From assembly GCA_009763385.1 (NCBI GenBank), contig CM019827.1:116463204-116527203 (forward strand): DNA of 64,000 nucleotides, in the 5' to 3' direction. Position 1 is the first letter of the stretch, and each line of letters starts with the position of its first letter. Shown in pieces: positions 11,166 through 22,200 of the stretch. The translations under genes were made by a program, and so were the position numbers. The notes below the pieces were generated by a model that did not search any database, was not told the origin of the DNA, and was given only the letters and a program-made list of their open reading frames with translations. The DNA comes from Coix lacryma-jobi var. lacryma-jobi (lineage: Eukaryota > Streptophyta > Magnoliopsida > Poales > Poaceae).

Positions 11166-11177
11166 GCTCTGATACCA
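11166..11177 (-). promoter_or_regulatory. Primer binding site of element A
   Basis: The minus strand reads TGGTATCAGAGC two bases inside the 5' LTR. This is the classic plant retrotransposon site complementary to the 3' end of initiator tRNA-Met, where minus-strand DNA synthesis starts. Confidence 0.9.
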
Positions 11178-11179
11178 AT

Positions 11180-12898
11180 TGAAGGACCGAGAATGCACTA
11201 GCAAGGAGACCAGAGGGGGGGTGAATGAGAGCTCAAAAATTTCTCTTGAAACTTTGGCCTTTTGTCCCAAGATCAACCCCCGAAAGCTTCGATCAAAACC
11301 GTGATGCCCAGGACCCTTGGAAGAGGGTGGATGATCCCTAGGATCACAGTGAGGCACCACAAAGCGATAGCAAATCAAACGCCAAAAGTACCGGCACAAG
11401 TTTGCCTCCTAAAAACCAAGTCCCGAACGTAGATAGAATGCTACATCGTGAAATCCCCAAATACCAATGCTAACAAGTAGCAAAGATACCTAGAGAGGTT
11501 CCTTGGTCAACTCTAGGACCAAACGAGAAGTCCGGAAACAAAGTGAAGAAGCCGGGAGAGCAAACGCACAAAACCGGAGGCTTCAGCCAAATCCCGGACT
11601 GTCTGGCCCTGGGGTCCCGGACTATCCGCCCCTACTGCGGACTGTCCGCCCGGGGTTGGCGGACTGTCCGCCGCCCAAATACCAGAAACAGCAAGGTTGC
11701 TGAACAGTCCCTGGACGTTCCCGGACTGTCCGCGAGTTCCAACGGCGGACTGTCCGCGGTTCAAAAAGGACTCGTCCAACAGTGCGGAGACAGGCCCCTG
11801 GTCTGACCAGCCCCGACGCGCGGACTGTCCGCGACCCAAACGGCGGACTGTCCGCGGATGAACAGAGAGGGCGATTTTGGTCGCCCCTCTCACGAATCTT
11901 CCCAAATCCGAATCAAAACTCAATCCCACGTTCCCAAACTTGGAGAAGATGATCATGAGGTAGTTAGAGGACTATCCCCAAGAAATCATCCGCTCAAATC
12001 AACTCAAACACCGGGAAATCGAAAGGGGAGGAGTATGAATGAAAAAGTGCCACGAAAACGAAATCAACCCGATCTACTTGTTCGTGAGGAGTTAGATGAA
12101 TTCCTCCTGTGGAAATGATCTCCTCACTATAAAGAACAAGATGATTCAAAAGGATTTCGCAAAGACGCAATAGAGAGGGAGATCGAGTGACGGGAAAATC
12201 GTGGAGAAACGAAGAACGCGAAGAACACGAACAAAAACGTGAATCAAGTCATCGATCTGCAACCGTGTAGCTACCACATGCTACAACAGTGAGGTTACGG
12301 CCTCACTTCCTCAAAATCTCCAGTACACAGCGGTATGGTTCTCTGCGGATCTCAGTAGCTACAGCAGCGGATTGGGAGAGTAGGAAACCCTAGAAGCAAA
12401 GAGCAAATGACTAAGATAGCATGGGAGGAGGGTGTCTCCCTCTACTTATCCTAATTCTAATTCCTACTCTACCCCTCTCTAATTACAGAGCGAACCAGCT
12501 AAACCCTAGGGTTATTCTGGACCAACTCGAAGATGCTGGTGATCCGACGGCCACGCCCGCACAACTGGTAGCGTTGCCTCGACGCAACCTCACCGATTGC
12601 CGCCACCGCTCCGCTTGTCCTTTTCCCGGACTTCGCCCCCCGGTTTTGTGGCCCAAACCGGGAAACTAGCCTTCATAGCCAACCCCCGGTTTTGAGGCCC
12701 AAACCGGGAAACCAGCAGACCGTAGCCTGAGTTTTGTGGCCCAAACTCAGCAAACCCGCAGCACCCAGGTTTTGAGGCCCAAACCTAGAAACCGTCCTCA
12801 GCCCGAGTTTTGTGGCCCAAACTCGGAAACCATCAGCGCTCAGGTTTTGAGGCCCAAACCTGAAAACCGCCCACTCGGTGGTTTTTTTGTGGCTCAAC
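11180..12898 (-). repeat. Element A 5' LTR, inner part
   Basis: It runs from TGAAGGACCG at 11180 (the LTR's 3' end in element sense) to the F insertion at 12898. It contains the palindromic CGGACTGTCCG cluster (about 11590-11860) and six GGTTT/AAACC hairpins (about 12640-12880). It continues at 27922 beyond F; the five bases TCAAC at the junction are duplicated as F's TSD. Confidence 0.9.
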
Positions 12899-13904
12899 TG
12901 TAACACCTCTGGTGTTAAGCTAGCATGACATCATTTCTCATCATGCATAATCATCTCATGAGCATGAAGCATTCATATGTTATTCTTTTTCTCACATAAA
13001 ATGTCATTTCATGTGCTTGCTTTCTTATAAGTTGCTTTGATGAAGTGTTGCTTGTCTTGCTTTGGAGTGGTTAAGTCTTTCTAACCATCTAACCTTGTTG
13101 AGAAGTCAAAATGAAGGCATGGTTATGCTGGACATTTTGCCTAATCAAGTAGTTAAACCCTAGTCAACCCTATAGAGCCTCTAAAGTCCTTTTGTTTGAC
13201 TAACAAAGACCTCCTTGATAGAAACTTTGCATGGCTGTGGGTCCTTAAGCAAAAGTGTGTAGAATTTAGTATAGAACAAAAGTTGTTTAAGGACCAACTC
13301 ATGAAAATGGGTTTAGCATGGTGTTTTAGGGTCCACAAGACAGAATTGGAAGGGTTTTAGACTTGGAATTTTTCCTAAGTCCTAAAACTGGTTTTCAGTT
13401 CGGTCAGGTCATGTTTAGTAGCTTCCCGAGCCTAATCCGAGTCGAACCAGTGATCGATCTTGTAACCAAAGTTGTAGTCGGTGTGTAGCTCTAACCAATG
13501 GTGCAGTTGGTTTAGCGTTTGATGGAGTGGTTAGTGAGTTAATCGTGTTCAAAAATCGCCCGTCAGTCGGCCCGGGAGTTAACTGAATCGCGGGGTTCAG
13601 TTTGAACTCGCCGGCGTCGTGGCCGACCGCGCGCAAGAATCCCCTGCCGCGTGGCGCCCGATGCCCGGCCAGCCCAGCCAGCGCGCGCGGCGTGGCGTGC
13701 TTAAGCGCCCGCGCACGCCTTCCTCCTCCCAGATGCGCTCTCTCCCTCTGCCTTCGTCTCCGTTCGCTATCACCGGCGCCCGAGCGAAGTGAAGGGGGAA
13801 GTCGAGTGTCCGCCGCCGTTAGCCGCGCAGCCGCCGAGCAAACCGCACCGCTAGCCTCGCCTCAACCTCCTCCATCGTTTGCCGTAGCCAGCGCCTCGTG
13901 TGAA

Positions 13905-13920
13905 GCCCTTGGTAAGCCGC
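13905..13920 (+). promoter_or_regulatory. Candidate 5' splice site in F LTR leader
   Basis: CCTTG|GTAAGC is a strong plant donor sequence (GT at 13912). The related solo LTR G has CTCCTG|GTGAGC at about 51892 in the comparable position, downstream of its TATA box. Conservation of a donor between diverged LTRs suggests a leader intron. The right LTR of F has the same site at about 24751. Confidence 0.5.
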
Positions 13921-16591
13921 GGGACGAGTTCCGCCATGGCCGCCATGACCGCCGAGCTCGGTCCGCCGTGGTCGACTCCCTCTCCGTGTGTTCCCAGATG
14001 TTCTAGCTAGCGTTCGCGAGTCAGTGAGCATCCAGGAAGAGAGTAGTGGAGTCGGTTTAGCCGATTAGGGTTTGGTCGCCTCGGCACGTCGTCGTCCGCC
14101 GTCCGCCATGCGCGCCGGCGATGGCATGCTCGTGTCCCCGCCGTGTCAACGGCGAATCCTTCGTTCTTTGCTTCGCATTAGGGTTGTGTAGATCTGAGGA
14201 GTGTGAATAGTGGGTTAGTTTAGCTCGTCGTGGTCGGAGATGGCCGGCGTAGGAAGTCCGCGCCGCCGTGGCCGCCATTTGCGACGGCGAGCTCGATCCG
14301 TGCCAATGCTAGGCCAGTGAGTGGTACCAATCGGCGCGGAAGGAAGAGAGGAGTCCGTCGGTGGAGTTGGTTTCGTCGGAGGAGCCGCCGTCGGCGAGCT
14401 CCGGCGAGGTCAACACCTCCCCTGTTTCGGTGTGTGTGACAGGTGGGGTCGCTTTGACCACGGGCCCCAGTTGTCAGCCGCTTGGGTGCAGTTGTGTCGG
14501 GTGCATGTAGCAGTTAGGGTTTGGTGTTTTTGAATATATGTTTTTTCAGAAATGCTGTTAATGCTTGTTTAAATCATAACTTAAGTTCTGTTAATCCAAT
14601 AAATGTGAAACCAATTTTGTTAAGTTTGTTTTGATGAGTTCTATACATAAAAAATATAATATGCTCTGTTATGATAGTTTTTATATGCAGTAATAATTAA
14701 TTTGTGTTTAGGCTGATATCTTGTTTAATGCATAGTAAATCATGTTTTGCTCAGAAAAATATGGTTCTTGTTTTGTTGGGTTGGTTATGTGATATGGAAT
14801 CACAGAAAAATGGTGGATGCTGTTTGAGTGTGAAATAATTTGAAGTTAACCTTTAAATTAATTAAATGCTGTTTTCTTGTATAAATTGTAGTAATTAAAA
14901 TATATGGAAATTGAGTCTCATAAATTTTATAGACTGCTCTTATGCTAAAAAGTTCCAAACAAAAATATGAAATTTGTTGTTTGACACTTTTTAAGACAGG
15001 GTGTAGTTCAAAATACCTTTTCACCCTGATTTTTGTCTTTTTCATACAGAATTATATATACATGCAATTGTCCTGAAATTTGTACAGTATGCTTTACTTT
15101 CTGTTAGGAACTTCCAGTAATTTTGGTAGATTTTTCTGAAACTGTTATCTATAAGGTGTAGTTATAAGCTTGTTTTAGTGGAATAATTAGTTTAGTTAAA
15201 TTAAGCTGTTGTGTCTTGTTATGGAGGGAACCAGCAGGGGTAAAATAGTCTTTCCAGTGTATGCATGTTGACTGTGCTTTGCATGAGTGGTGTAGCTTCT
15301 CTCTAAATAGAGTGTTGTGCTCTACCAGAGAGGAAATATGCGCCTATTCGGTCAATTCAATTGCAATGCATTTTTCTATGCCCATGTATCATCCATTCAT
15401 TCTCGCATATGCATCATAACAGGTTCGGTAGAAGAGACAGTGATAGCAGAGGAAAACGAGGAGCAGCCTCAGGAGCAGGAACCAGGAGCTATCGGGGAAG
15501 AGTTTGAAGAAGAACTTCCGGAGTGCCCGAATCACCAACCAAGCACTTTCGAGAAAGGCAAGCCCCGGAGCATTTCTAACTACCTACAGTTTTTAATTAA
15601 CTTAATCTACTTATGTTTGTTGCATTAAGTATAGGAGTTGTTTGATACCGTTGATGCATCACTATTCATACCTTGTTATCTTGAAATATTATCCTTGATA
15701 CCCATATAAAATCAGGTCCGAGTCATGCTTAGAATTGCTTAGACCGGTAGAAGTCGGGCAACCTTCATGTTACCGCGAGCAATAGGTGGTTACTTGACCG
15801 ATTAACCGAATATTTCCATTAAGTGGGATAACTGAGTGTTGTGGAAAATGGAGATCGGCAGATTCCTGTAGTGTATGCTACAGTATTTCTAGCCGTGTTT
15901 TATGGGAATCAGTATATTGGAAGATAGACTTCTTGTCATGTTGAACGCATGTCCCACATTTAGCTGGAAGGATAACTCGTTCCGACCGCGAAGCCGCTCA
16001 TTGTTCCAGGCCGGCTCTCAGGTCCTACGCATCAGCCGAAGCCACGGTGGAGAGTTAGTGGGACGCGGGGGCGCGAATAGTAAGACCCGGGTGATGGTGG
16101 TTAAGTCCAACTCCTTGGCAGTCGGGCTTGCCTCCGGGTGTGATGGTGGCGGTTGAAACCGCGACTCCTGGAACAATGTTGTGGTCATCTGTAGCTCACC
16201 GACGGGTGGGTGTGGTTTGTGTGGGAAATAAATCACCAGCTGGTTAGGAATCGATTATAATCGCCATCGCTCCTGGATAGTGAGCACTTGACTCGAACGC
16301 TGATCAACCTTGATACTGTAAAATGTGGAACACGAGACAGCTATCATAATACTTTTGGAAATGGTTCCTCGGTCTGCTTGTTACATTTTTGGTGATCGTT
16401 GGATCACTACCATGTTTGTTATAGTGCAGTTTGCTAATCTAGTAAATAGGATAATTACTATTTAAATTGACAGCTAAAGGGCTGGAGAACTACTTAATTA
16501 ACAAATGGCTTTTATGCAAAATGTGGTATTACCAGCCTCCACTATATACTAGCCTTGCATACTCCTTGAGGTCAACTTATTTCTGGTTTAA

Positions 16592-16630
16592 GGCGGGTAA
16601 GTCTAGCTGAGTACCTTCTCGTACTCAGGG
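16592..16630 (+). promoter_or_regulatory. U1-like donor GGGTAAGT followed by hairpin
   Basis: GGCGGGTAAGTC is followed by CTGAGTAC, a short loop, then GTACTCAG. Solo LTR G has the same arrangement (CGGGTAAGTC and TGAGTAC/GTACTCA at 53781-53812). Either a splice donor, an RNA structure near the transcript end, or both are possible; the sequence does not decide. Confidence 0.5.
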
Positions 16631-17079
16631 CTTTGTTCCCTTTGTTGTTGCAGATGGCCAGGTCTTCCATGGTTATTGCATCAATTGTCTCTTTCCAGTC
16701 TCGGGTGATTTCTAGGTCACGGGCAATGACCTCTTCTGTTCGTATCTTTTGCTATGATAAGGATGACTACTGAATGGCACTGTAACCACTAAGTGCGTGT
16801 GGGTGAATTTCAGAACAATGTTTCAAGTTAAGCTTCCGCTACTATTTCAAACCTAGATTGTAATAACTAAGTTGCTACTCCGAAACTATTTATGTAATCT
16901 CTGTCGTGCGACGTTCGATGCTGAATATTACGATCCTATGTTGTTGATGTTGGAAAGTTGGAAATCCTTCGAGATTTCATGGACTACCGGGTTTATATGG
17001 GCTCAAGTGCTGCAAATTTACCGCTTCGGCGGAGAATTTCGTACTTGTGCTCCTATAGATTGGGTTGTTCCGTCACAGC

Positions 17080-17091
17080 TGGCATCGGAGC
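17080..17091 (+). promoter_or_regulatory. Primer binding site of element F
   Basis: TGGCATCGGAGC lies two bases after the 5' LTR. It is a two-mismatch variant of the initiator tRNA-Met site (TGGTATCAGAGC), as expected for a Tekay-type element. Confidence 0.8.
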
Positions 17092-17880
17092 GTAATTCAG
17101 CGAAGACTGTTCACATGACTAAGTTTTGGAAAATAAAAATGAATCGGGGTGTTAAAAAAATTATTTTCCAAAAATTCACAAAGTCGGTGTTGAAGGAAAA
17201 ATTTTTAAAAAAAATAAGTGTGCCAGTGGTCATATCCTTTATGCCCATAGGATCTCAGGTGGCTTATTTAAGTACTAACTTGGGAAAGGGTCGTGCATCA
17301 TGCTTGATTTTCGTTTATTCTGTCGTCCATACGGCAAGGGTGAAATTGTATGGGTGCTATTCTTCGGAATAGTAATGTATGGATCAGTTGCCTCTACGCC
17401 AAGGTAAGGAGAGTTGTGAGAGCATGGTTGAACAACCGTCGACCTAGGGGAGTGTTAGTTGGTATTGGAACCTGCATACGTTGATACATGGGTGCGGGGG
17501 AAAGTACGCAGTAACGGGGGTGATACTATGAAATGGGTGCATATACTGCTTACGTGTATACGGGGTGTACACCTAGGTGAGTATTTAGATTTAAATTTCA
17601 GCAATGCATGATTATCATACTGTGGGGCAGGGCTGAAATGGATCTTCTGCAGGTACACTAACTACGCACCGTTAGAACGAAATAGTTAACGTATGAGAGT
17701 ATCGTGGTTTGCCACCGCATAGTTCTTATGTAGTGGAAAGGACGTACGGAACGCTTTTCATACATATACATATCATGGCATAATGCTTTCTTTCCTTTTT
17801 GCATTACTCCCACCCTTTCATGGATTCATTGCTCGAGTTGGAAAACCTATGCTTATGTTATCATGATAAACTTGCTACAG
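17092..17880 (+). other. Element F untranslated leader upstream of the extra ORF
   Basis: No supportable gene lies here. The stretch ends CTTGCTACAG directly before the ATG at 17881, a good 3' splice-site sequence. A CTTATGTTATCATGATAA region just upstream offers branch-point-like sequence. Confidence 0.5.
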
Positions 17881-18966
17881 ATGGGACGGACTAAGGAAAC
17901 CACGCGTAAGTCAACGGGCGGCAGGGTTCCCAGGCACCAGTTGGCACCTAGGTCGGAGAGGTGCAAGGCAAAGTTTTTGGACGTGTTTGGGACACCTACG
18001 TTGCTTTGGAGGGTTCTGCGTTCAGTGGGGTACCCGGATGGTCGAGAGCCTCGCTACTTCTGGTCGAAAGAGCCTCTGGAAAACACCACCCTGGTGTATG
18101 TTACTGCAGTGGTGAAGCCCAGGGAAGAGGGATCTGAATGGTCTGGTTGGATGTATGAGAGCAAAGGAAGGGATCCTTGGGAAGGTGCGCAGTCAGCAGC
18201 ATTCCTTATTCTCAGGGACATTATGGAGCGTTTCCCGGAAGACCTTAGTCGAGCTTTAGCAGGAGTGTTTCCAAGAGCTGACCCGTTCATGGATGTTTGG
18301 GTACAGCCCAGGCAGGAAGCTGATGAGGGTAGTCCTAGTGAGCTTCAGGCATGTGATGGTCCGGCAGCAAGTGCCATGTATGCGGTAATGAAGGGGTATG
18401 CGGTCATGCAACACAGTTTGTGCAGTATGACTGAGTCTTATCATCAGGTTAGGGATGAGAAGAGACAAGTTCAGCGTGAGTTTGACGAAGAGGTGGAGAA
18501 GATGCAGGAAGAGCTGAAGCAGATGACCGTGGAGAAGGATCAGGTGGTTCGCAGGAATGTGGTAGCAGCTCAGGAGATCATCAGGCTGCAAGAGCAACTA
18601 GGGCGTGAGAAGCATGCCAATCAGAGTGCTGAAAACATGATGGTAAAGCTTCTTCAGCAGCGAAATCAGGCATGGGAAGAAGAGGTGGATATGAGAGTTC
18701 GTATCGTGGCCTTGGAGCAGCAGTTAGCGACAACTGAAGCCTACAACAACAACCTCCATGAGGAAGTGCATCATCTTCACAACCAGCTTCATCCATACCA
18801 TCCCCCAGGTGCAGCCGAGATGGATGGGGAGTTGGGAGTTGTTCTTGCTGATGGCGGTGATGAAGATGGAGGAGTGCTCTTCGCTAATCAGGAAGACGAA
18901 GAAGAAGAGGAAGATGATGGAGCTGATGATGTCGAGGGTCATGTGTCCGATGCTGAGAGCGATTAG
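17881..18966 (+). CDS. Element F extra ORF with histone H3 tail mimic and coiled coil
   Basis: This is an intact 361-codon sense ORF between the PBS and gag. I choose the ATG at 17881 rather than 17863 because it follows CAG and because translation then begins in exact register with histone H3. After Met, positions 1-13 read GRTKETTRKSTGG (H3: ARTKQTARKSTGG) and 16-21 read PRHQLA (H3: PRKQLA). Fifteen of 21 residues are identical without a gap; K14 is R and K18 is H. Residues about 33-140 look globular: a helix (LLWRVLRSVGYP), strands (TLVYVTAVV, WSGWMY) and a final helix (WEGAQSAAFLILRDIMERF), an order reminiscent of a double-stranded-RNA-binding fold but unproven. Residues about 195-305 are heptad-rich coiled coil; about 335-361 is a Glu/Asp tail. 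No enzyme motif is seen. The function is unknown; a chromatin-reader decoy or tether is inference. Confidence 0.8.
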   Translation: MGRTKETTRKSTGGRVPRHQLAPRSERCKAKFLDVFGTPTLLWRVLRSVGYPDGREPRYFWSKEPLENTTLVYVTAVVKPREEGSEWSGWMYESKGRDPWEGAQSAAFLILRDIMERFPEDLSRALAGVFPRADPFMDVWVQPRQEADEGSPSELQACDGPAASAMYAVMKGYAVMQHSLCSMTESYHQVRDEKRQVQREFDEEVEKMQEELKQMTVEKDQVVRRNVVAAQEIIRLQEQLGREKHANQSAENMMVKLLQQRNQAWEEEVDMRVRIVALEQQLATTEAYNNNLHEEVHHLHNQLHPYHPPGAAEMDGELGVVLADGGDEDGGVLFANQEDEEEEEDDGADDVEGHVSDAESD

Positions 18967-19286
18967 AGTTTAGGTCTCGATGTTTATCGTCGTGGTCTTG
19001 TGTATCGGTTATGTTGGATCTGTGGAACCTTTGATGTGTTGTAAGCTTAAGAACCTCGTTGTTATCGTTGAACCGTTAAAGTATCAGGCCTTCGTTGTGT
19101 TTTATCCGTGCGTATCCATGCGAGTGTTAAGCGCTTTTCCTATAATCTGTTTGTGATGTTATTTATGTGGAACGACTTGTGAATGTGCCTTATTGTATGA
19201 ACTATGTTCAGATACAGTACTGCAATCATTACGCATTTTGATCTATATATATGGCATCACTAATCGATTATTGGTTGGCTATGCAG
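18967..19286 (+). other. Spacer between the extra ORF and gag in element F
   Basis: About 320 bp without a gene. It ends GGCTATGCAG immediately before the ATG at 19287, a second CAG|ATG junction. This suggests that gag-pol, like the upstream ORF, could be reached by splicing rather than by readthrough past a 361-codon ORF. Confidence 0.5.
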
Positions 19287-22200
19287 ATGGTGAATACTCG
19301 TCGTGGAACCGGCAGTGCCAGTGGTGTAGATGGGCGTGGACAGGGCGAGGAAGCCAATCCTCCTCCTCCTCCACCTTACACAGCAGAGCAGTTCTTTGCT
19401 CAGTTTTTGGGAAGTCAGCGCAGTATGGAAGCTATGCAGCGCAACATGGAAGCAAATCTCCGTGATATCGCTGAGAATACCCGTAGAGCTGCAGGTCTGG
19501 GTGGTCAAGATGTAAATCAGTACAGTTCGTTTAAGGACTTCTTGGACACTAGACCTCCAATCTTTAAGGAAGCAGTGGAACCTTTGGAAGCAGATGAATG
19601 GATCAACACTGTTGAACAGAAGTTCAGGTTGCTCCGTCTGACAGAATCTCTGAAGGTGGAATACGCAGCTCATCAGTTGCAAGGACCGGCTGGTATATGG
19701 TGGGCACATCACCGTACCGCTTTTCCGGCAAATCAACCTATAGTTTGGGAGCAGTTTACCGCAGCTTTTCGAGGTCATTATATTCCTCCCGGTTTGATGG
19801 CTATGAAGGTAACAGAGTTTCTGAGTTTGACTCAGGGTACCAAGACCATGGCAGAGTATCTGCATGCTTTCAACAATCTTGCTCGCTATGCACCAGAGTA
19901 TGTCAATACCGATGCCAAGAAGATTGCTAGTATGAAGAGGGGTTTGAGCCCCAAGCTCCTGAAGACAATGGGAAATTCTTCTAGGACCCAGTTCAATGAC
20001 TTCGTCAGCGACTGTTTGACTCAAGAAAACCACAACAATCTCTACAGTGCATCCAAGACACACAAGCGAACCTTTGAGGCGGGAGCACAACAGGGCAGAA
20101 ATCAAGTGATCAATCGTCCTCAGTTTCGCACCACAGCACAGGGGGCACGGTTCAAGCCTCCTCAGCGTCGTTTTCAGGGAAATCAGCAGCAAGCCAAGGT
20201 ACAGAAAGTGGCAAAAGGTCAGACATCACAGTACAAAGCAGGACAGGGAAATCAGAATTTTGCAGGCAGCTACGTCAAGGGGCCATGTTACAACTGTGGC
20301 AAGGAAGGACATCTGTCCAGGACATGTCCTAGCCCAAGGAAGAAGACTAATCCAGTACAAGCTCGTGTGCACCATACCTCTTTGGAAGGCATCTCTGAGG
20401 GAGAACCTGTAACAGCTGGTATGTTCTCTATCAACAATATCTCTGCGGTTGTTTTGTTTGATTCTGGTTCATCTCATTCGTTTGTAAGTCAAGCATTTGC
20501 ACTTAAGCATAATCAGGAAATGGTAACAATGGATTTTGGGTTTCGAATAAACCCAGCTAGTGCAAGTGTGTTGTCTAACCAAGTGGTTAAGGGGGCAACT
20601 CTTAGTTTGGAAGGTAATCAGTATCGAGTGAGTTTGGTAGTTATGCCAGGTCTATCCCTGGATGTTATCCTCGGAATGGATTGGATGACAAAGTGGGAAG
20701 TGATCTTAGATACCGGGAAAAGGATAATTTCTTTAAAGGACCCCGAGGAGAACAAAAGGTTTCAAATGTTTCTTCCTGACCGTCTTAATCTCAGTGCTAT
20801 GAGTTGTGCAGTACAAGTGGCGGATCTTCAGGGAATTCCTGTAGTATGTGAGTTTCCAGATGTGTTTCCAGATGAGTTACCTGGTTTACCTCCAGATAGG
20901 GATGTGGAGTTTGTAATAGAGTTGATACCTGGAACAGCACCTATATCCAGAAGACCGTATCGTATGCCTCCTAATGAGTTGGCGGAGTTAAAGGTTCAGT
21001 TGAAAGAGTTGTTGGATAAGGGTTTGATTCAACCAAGTTCATCCGAGTGGGGATGTCCGGCACTCTTTGTGAAGAAAAAGGATAAAAGTCTGCGTATGTG
21101 TGTGGATTATAGGCCTTTGAATGCAGTTACAGTCAAGAATAAGTATCCTTTACCTCGGATTGATATCCTCTTTGATCAGTTGACGAGAGCTAGAGTGTTT
21201 TCCAAGATAGACTTAAGATCAGGATACCATCAGATCAAGATCAGACCCAAAGATATACCTAAAACGACTTTTTCTACTAGGTACGGGTTGTATGAGTATC
21301 TTGTCATGTCGTTGGGCTTGACAAATGCTCCTGCATACTTCATGTATCTAATGAATTCTGTGTTTATGCCTGAGTTGGATCGGTTTGTGATAGTCTTTTT
21401 GGATGATATCTTGATATATTCGGAGAACGAAGAAGATCATGCGGAACACTTAAGGGTAGTTCTAACAAGGCTTCGAGAGCATAAGCTATACGCTAAGTTC
21501 AGTAAGTGTGAGTTTTGGTTAAAGAAAGTTCATTTTCTTGGACATGTGCTATCTGAAGATGGAATTTCAGTGGACCCAGGAAAGGTACAAGAGGTAATGG
21601 ATTGGAAGGCACCAACCACCGTCACGGAAGTCAGAAGTTTCCTAGGTTTGGCTGGTTACTATCGTCGCTTCATCTCGGACTTCTCCAAGATTGCAAAACC
21701 AATGACATCGTTGCTACAGAAGGATGTGAAGTTTGTTTGGACAAAGGAGTGCGAAGCAGCTTTCCGAATCTTACGGAAACTGTTGACCACTGCCCCTGTT
21801 TTGGCTCAACCGGATATAGAGAAACCTTTTGATGTGTTTTGTGACGCATCCAAGATAGGTTTGGGCTGTGTGCTAATGCAAGATGGACGAGTGATAGCGT
21901 ACGCCTCAAGACAGTTAAGGAAACATGAGATCAACTACCCTACACATGATTTGGAGTTGGCAGCAGTAGTGCATGCTCTAAAGGTATGGAGACACTACTT
22001 GTTGGGTAATGTGTGCAACATCTATACCGATCACAAAAGTCTGAAGTACATCTTTACTCAACCTGAGTTGAACATGAGACAGCGAAGATGGCTGGAATTG
22101 ATAAAGGACTATAACTTACAAGTTCACTATCACCCAGGAAAGGCAAATGTGGTTGCAGATGCTTTAAGTCGGAAATCGCACTGCGTAGTAGTACAACCGT

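Larger units (their letters stand above)
12899..17077 (+). repeat. Element F 5' LTR
   Basis: This 4.2 kb LTR has a GC-rich segment (about 13600-14450) and an AT-rich one (14540-15300). No clear TATA box was found near the GC-rich segment; TCTAAATAGA near 15303 is a weak alternative. Two strong splice-donor matches occur: TTG|GTAAGC at 13911/13912 and GCGG|GTAAGT at 16596/16597. The latter is followed by a CTGAGTAC/GTACTCAG hairpin (about 16606-16628). A CAG|ATG at 16651-16656 opens a short frame of about 39 codons. Other frames in the LTR (such as 15317-15628 and 16872-17372, the latter crossing the LTR border) have no recognisable product. Confidence 0.93.

Noticed and set aside
15317..15628. 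103-codon frame inside F's LTR with an acidic stretch
   Set aside because: Present in both LTR copies and perhaps an exon, but no domain or start context supports a protein. Left as part of the LTR.
16872..17372. 166-codon frame across the F LTR border
   Set aside because: It runs from LTR into leader with Lys/Phe-rich low-complexity sequence; the 3' LTR copy diverges into A's LTR. No domain.
17863..17880. Upstream in-frame ATG as start of the extra ORF
   Set aside because: It would add six residues before the H3-like start and lies inside the probable intron end (CTTGCTACAG). The ATG at 17881 fits both the splice site and the H3 register.
19260..20192. 310-codon minus-strand frame
   Set aside because: It is antisense to F's gag, with no recognisable domain; a shadow of the real frame.
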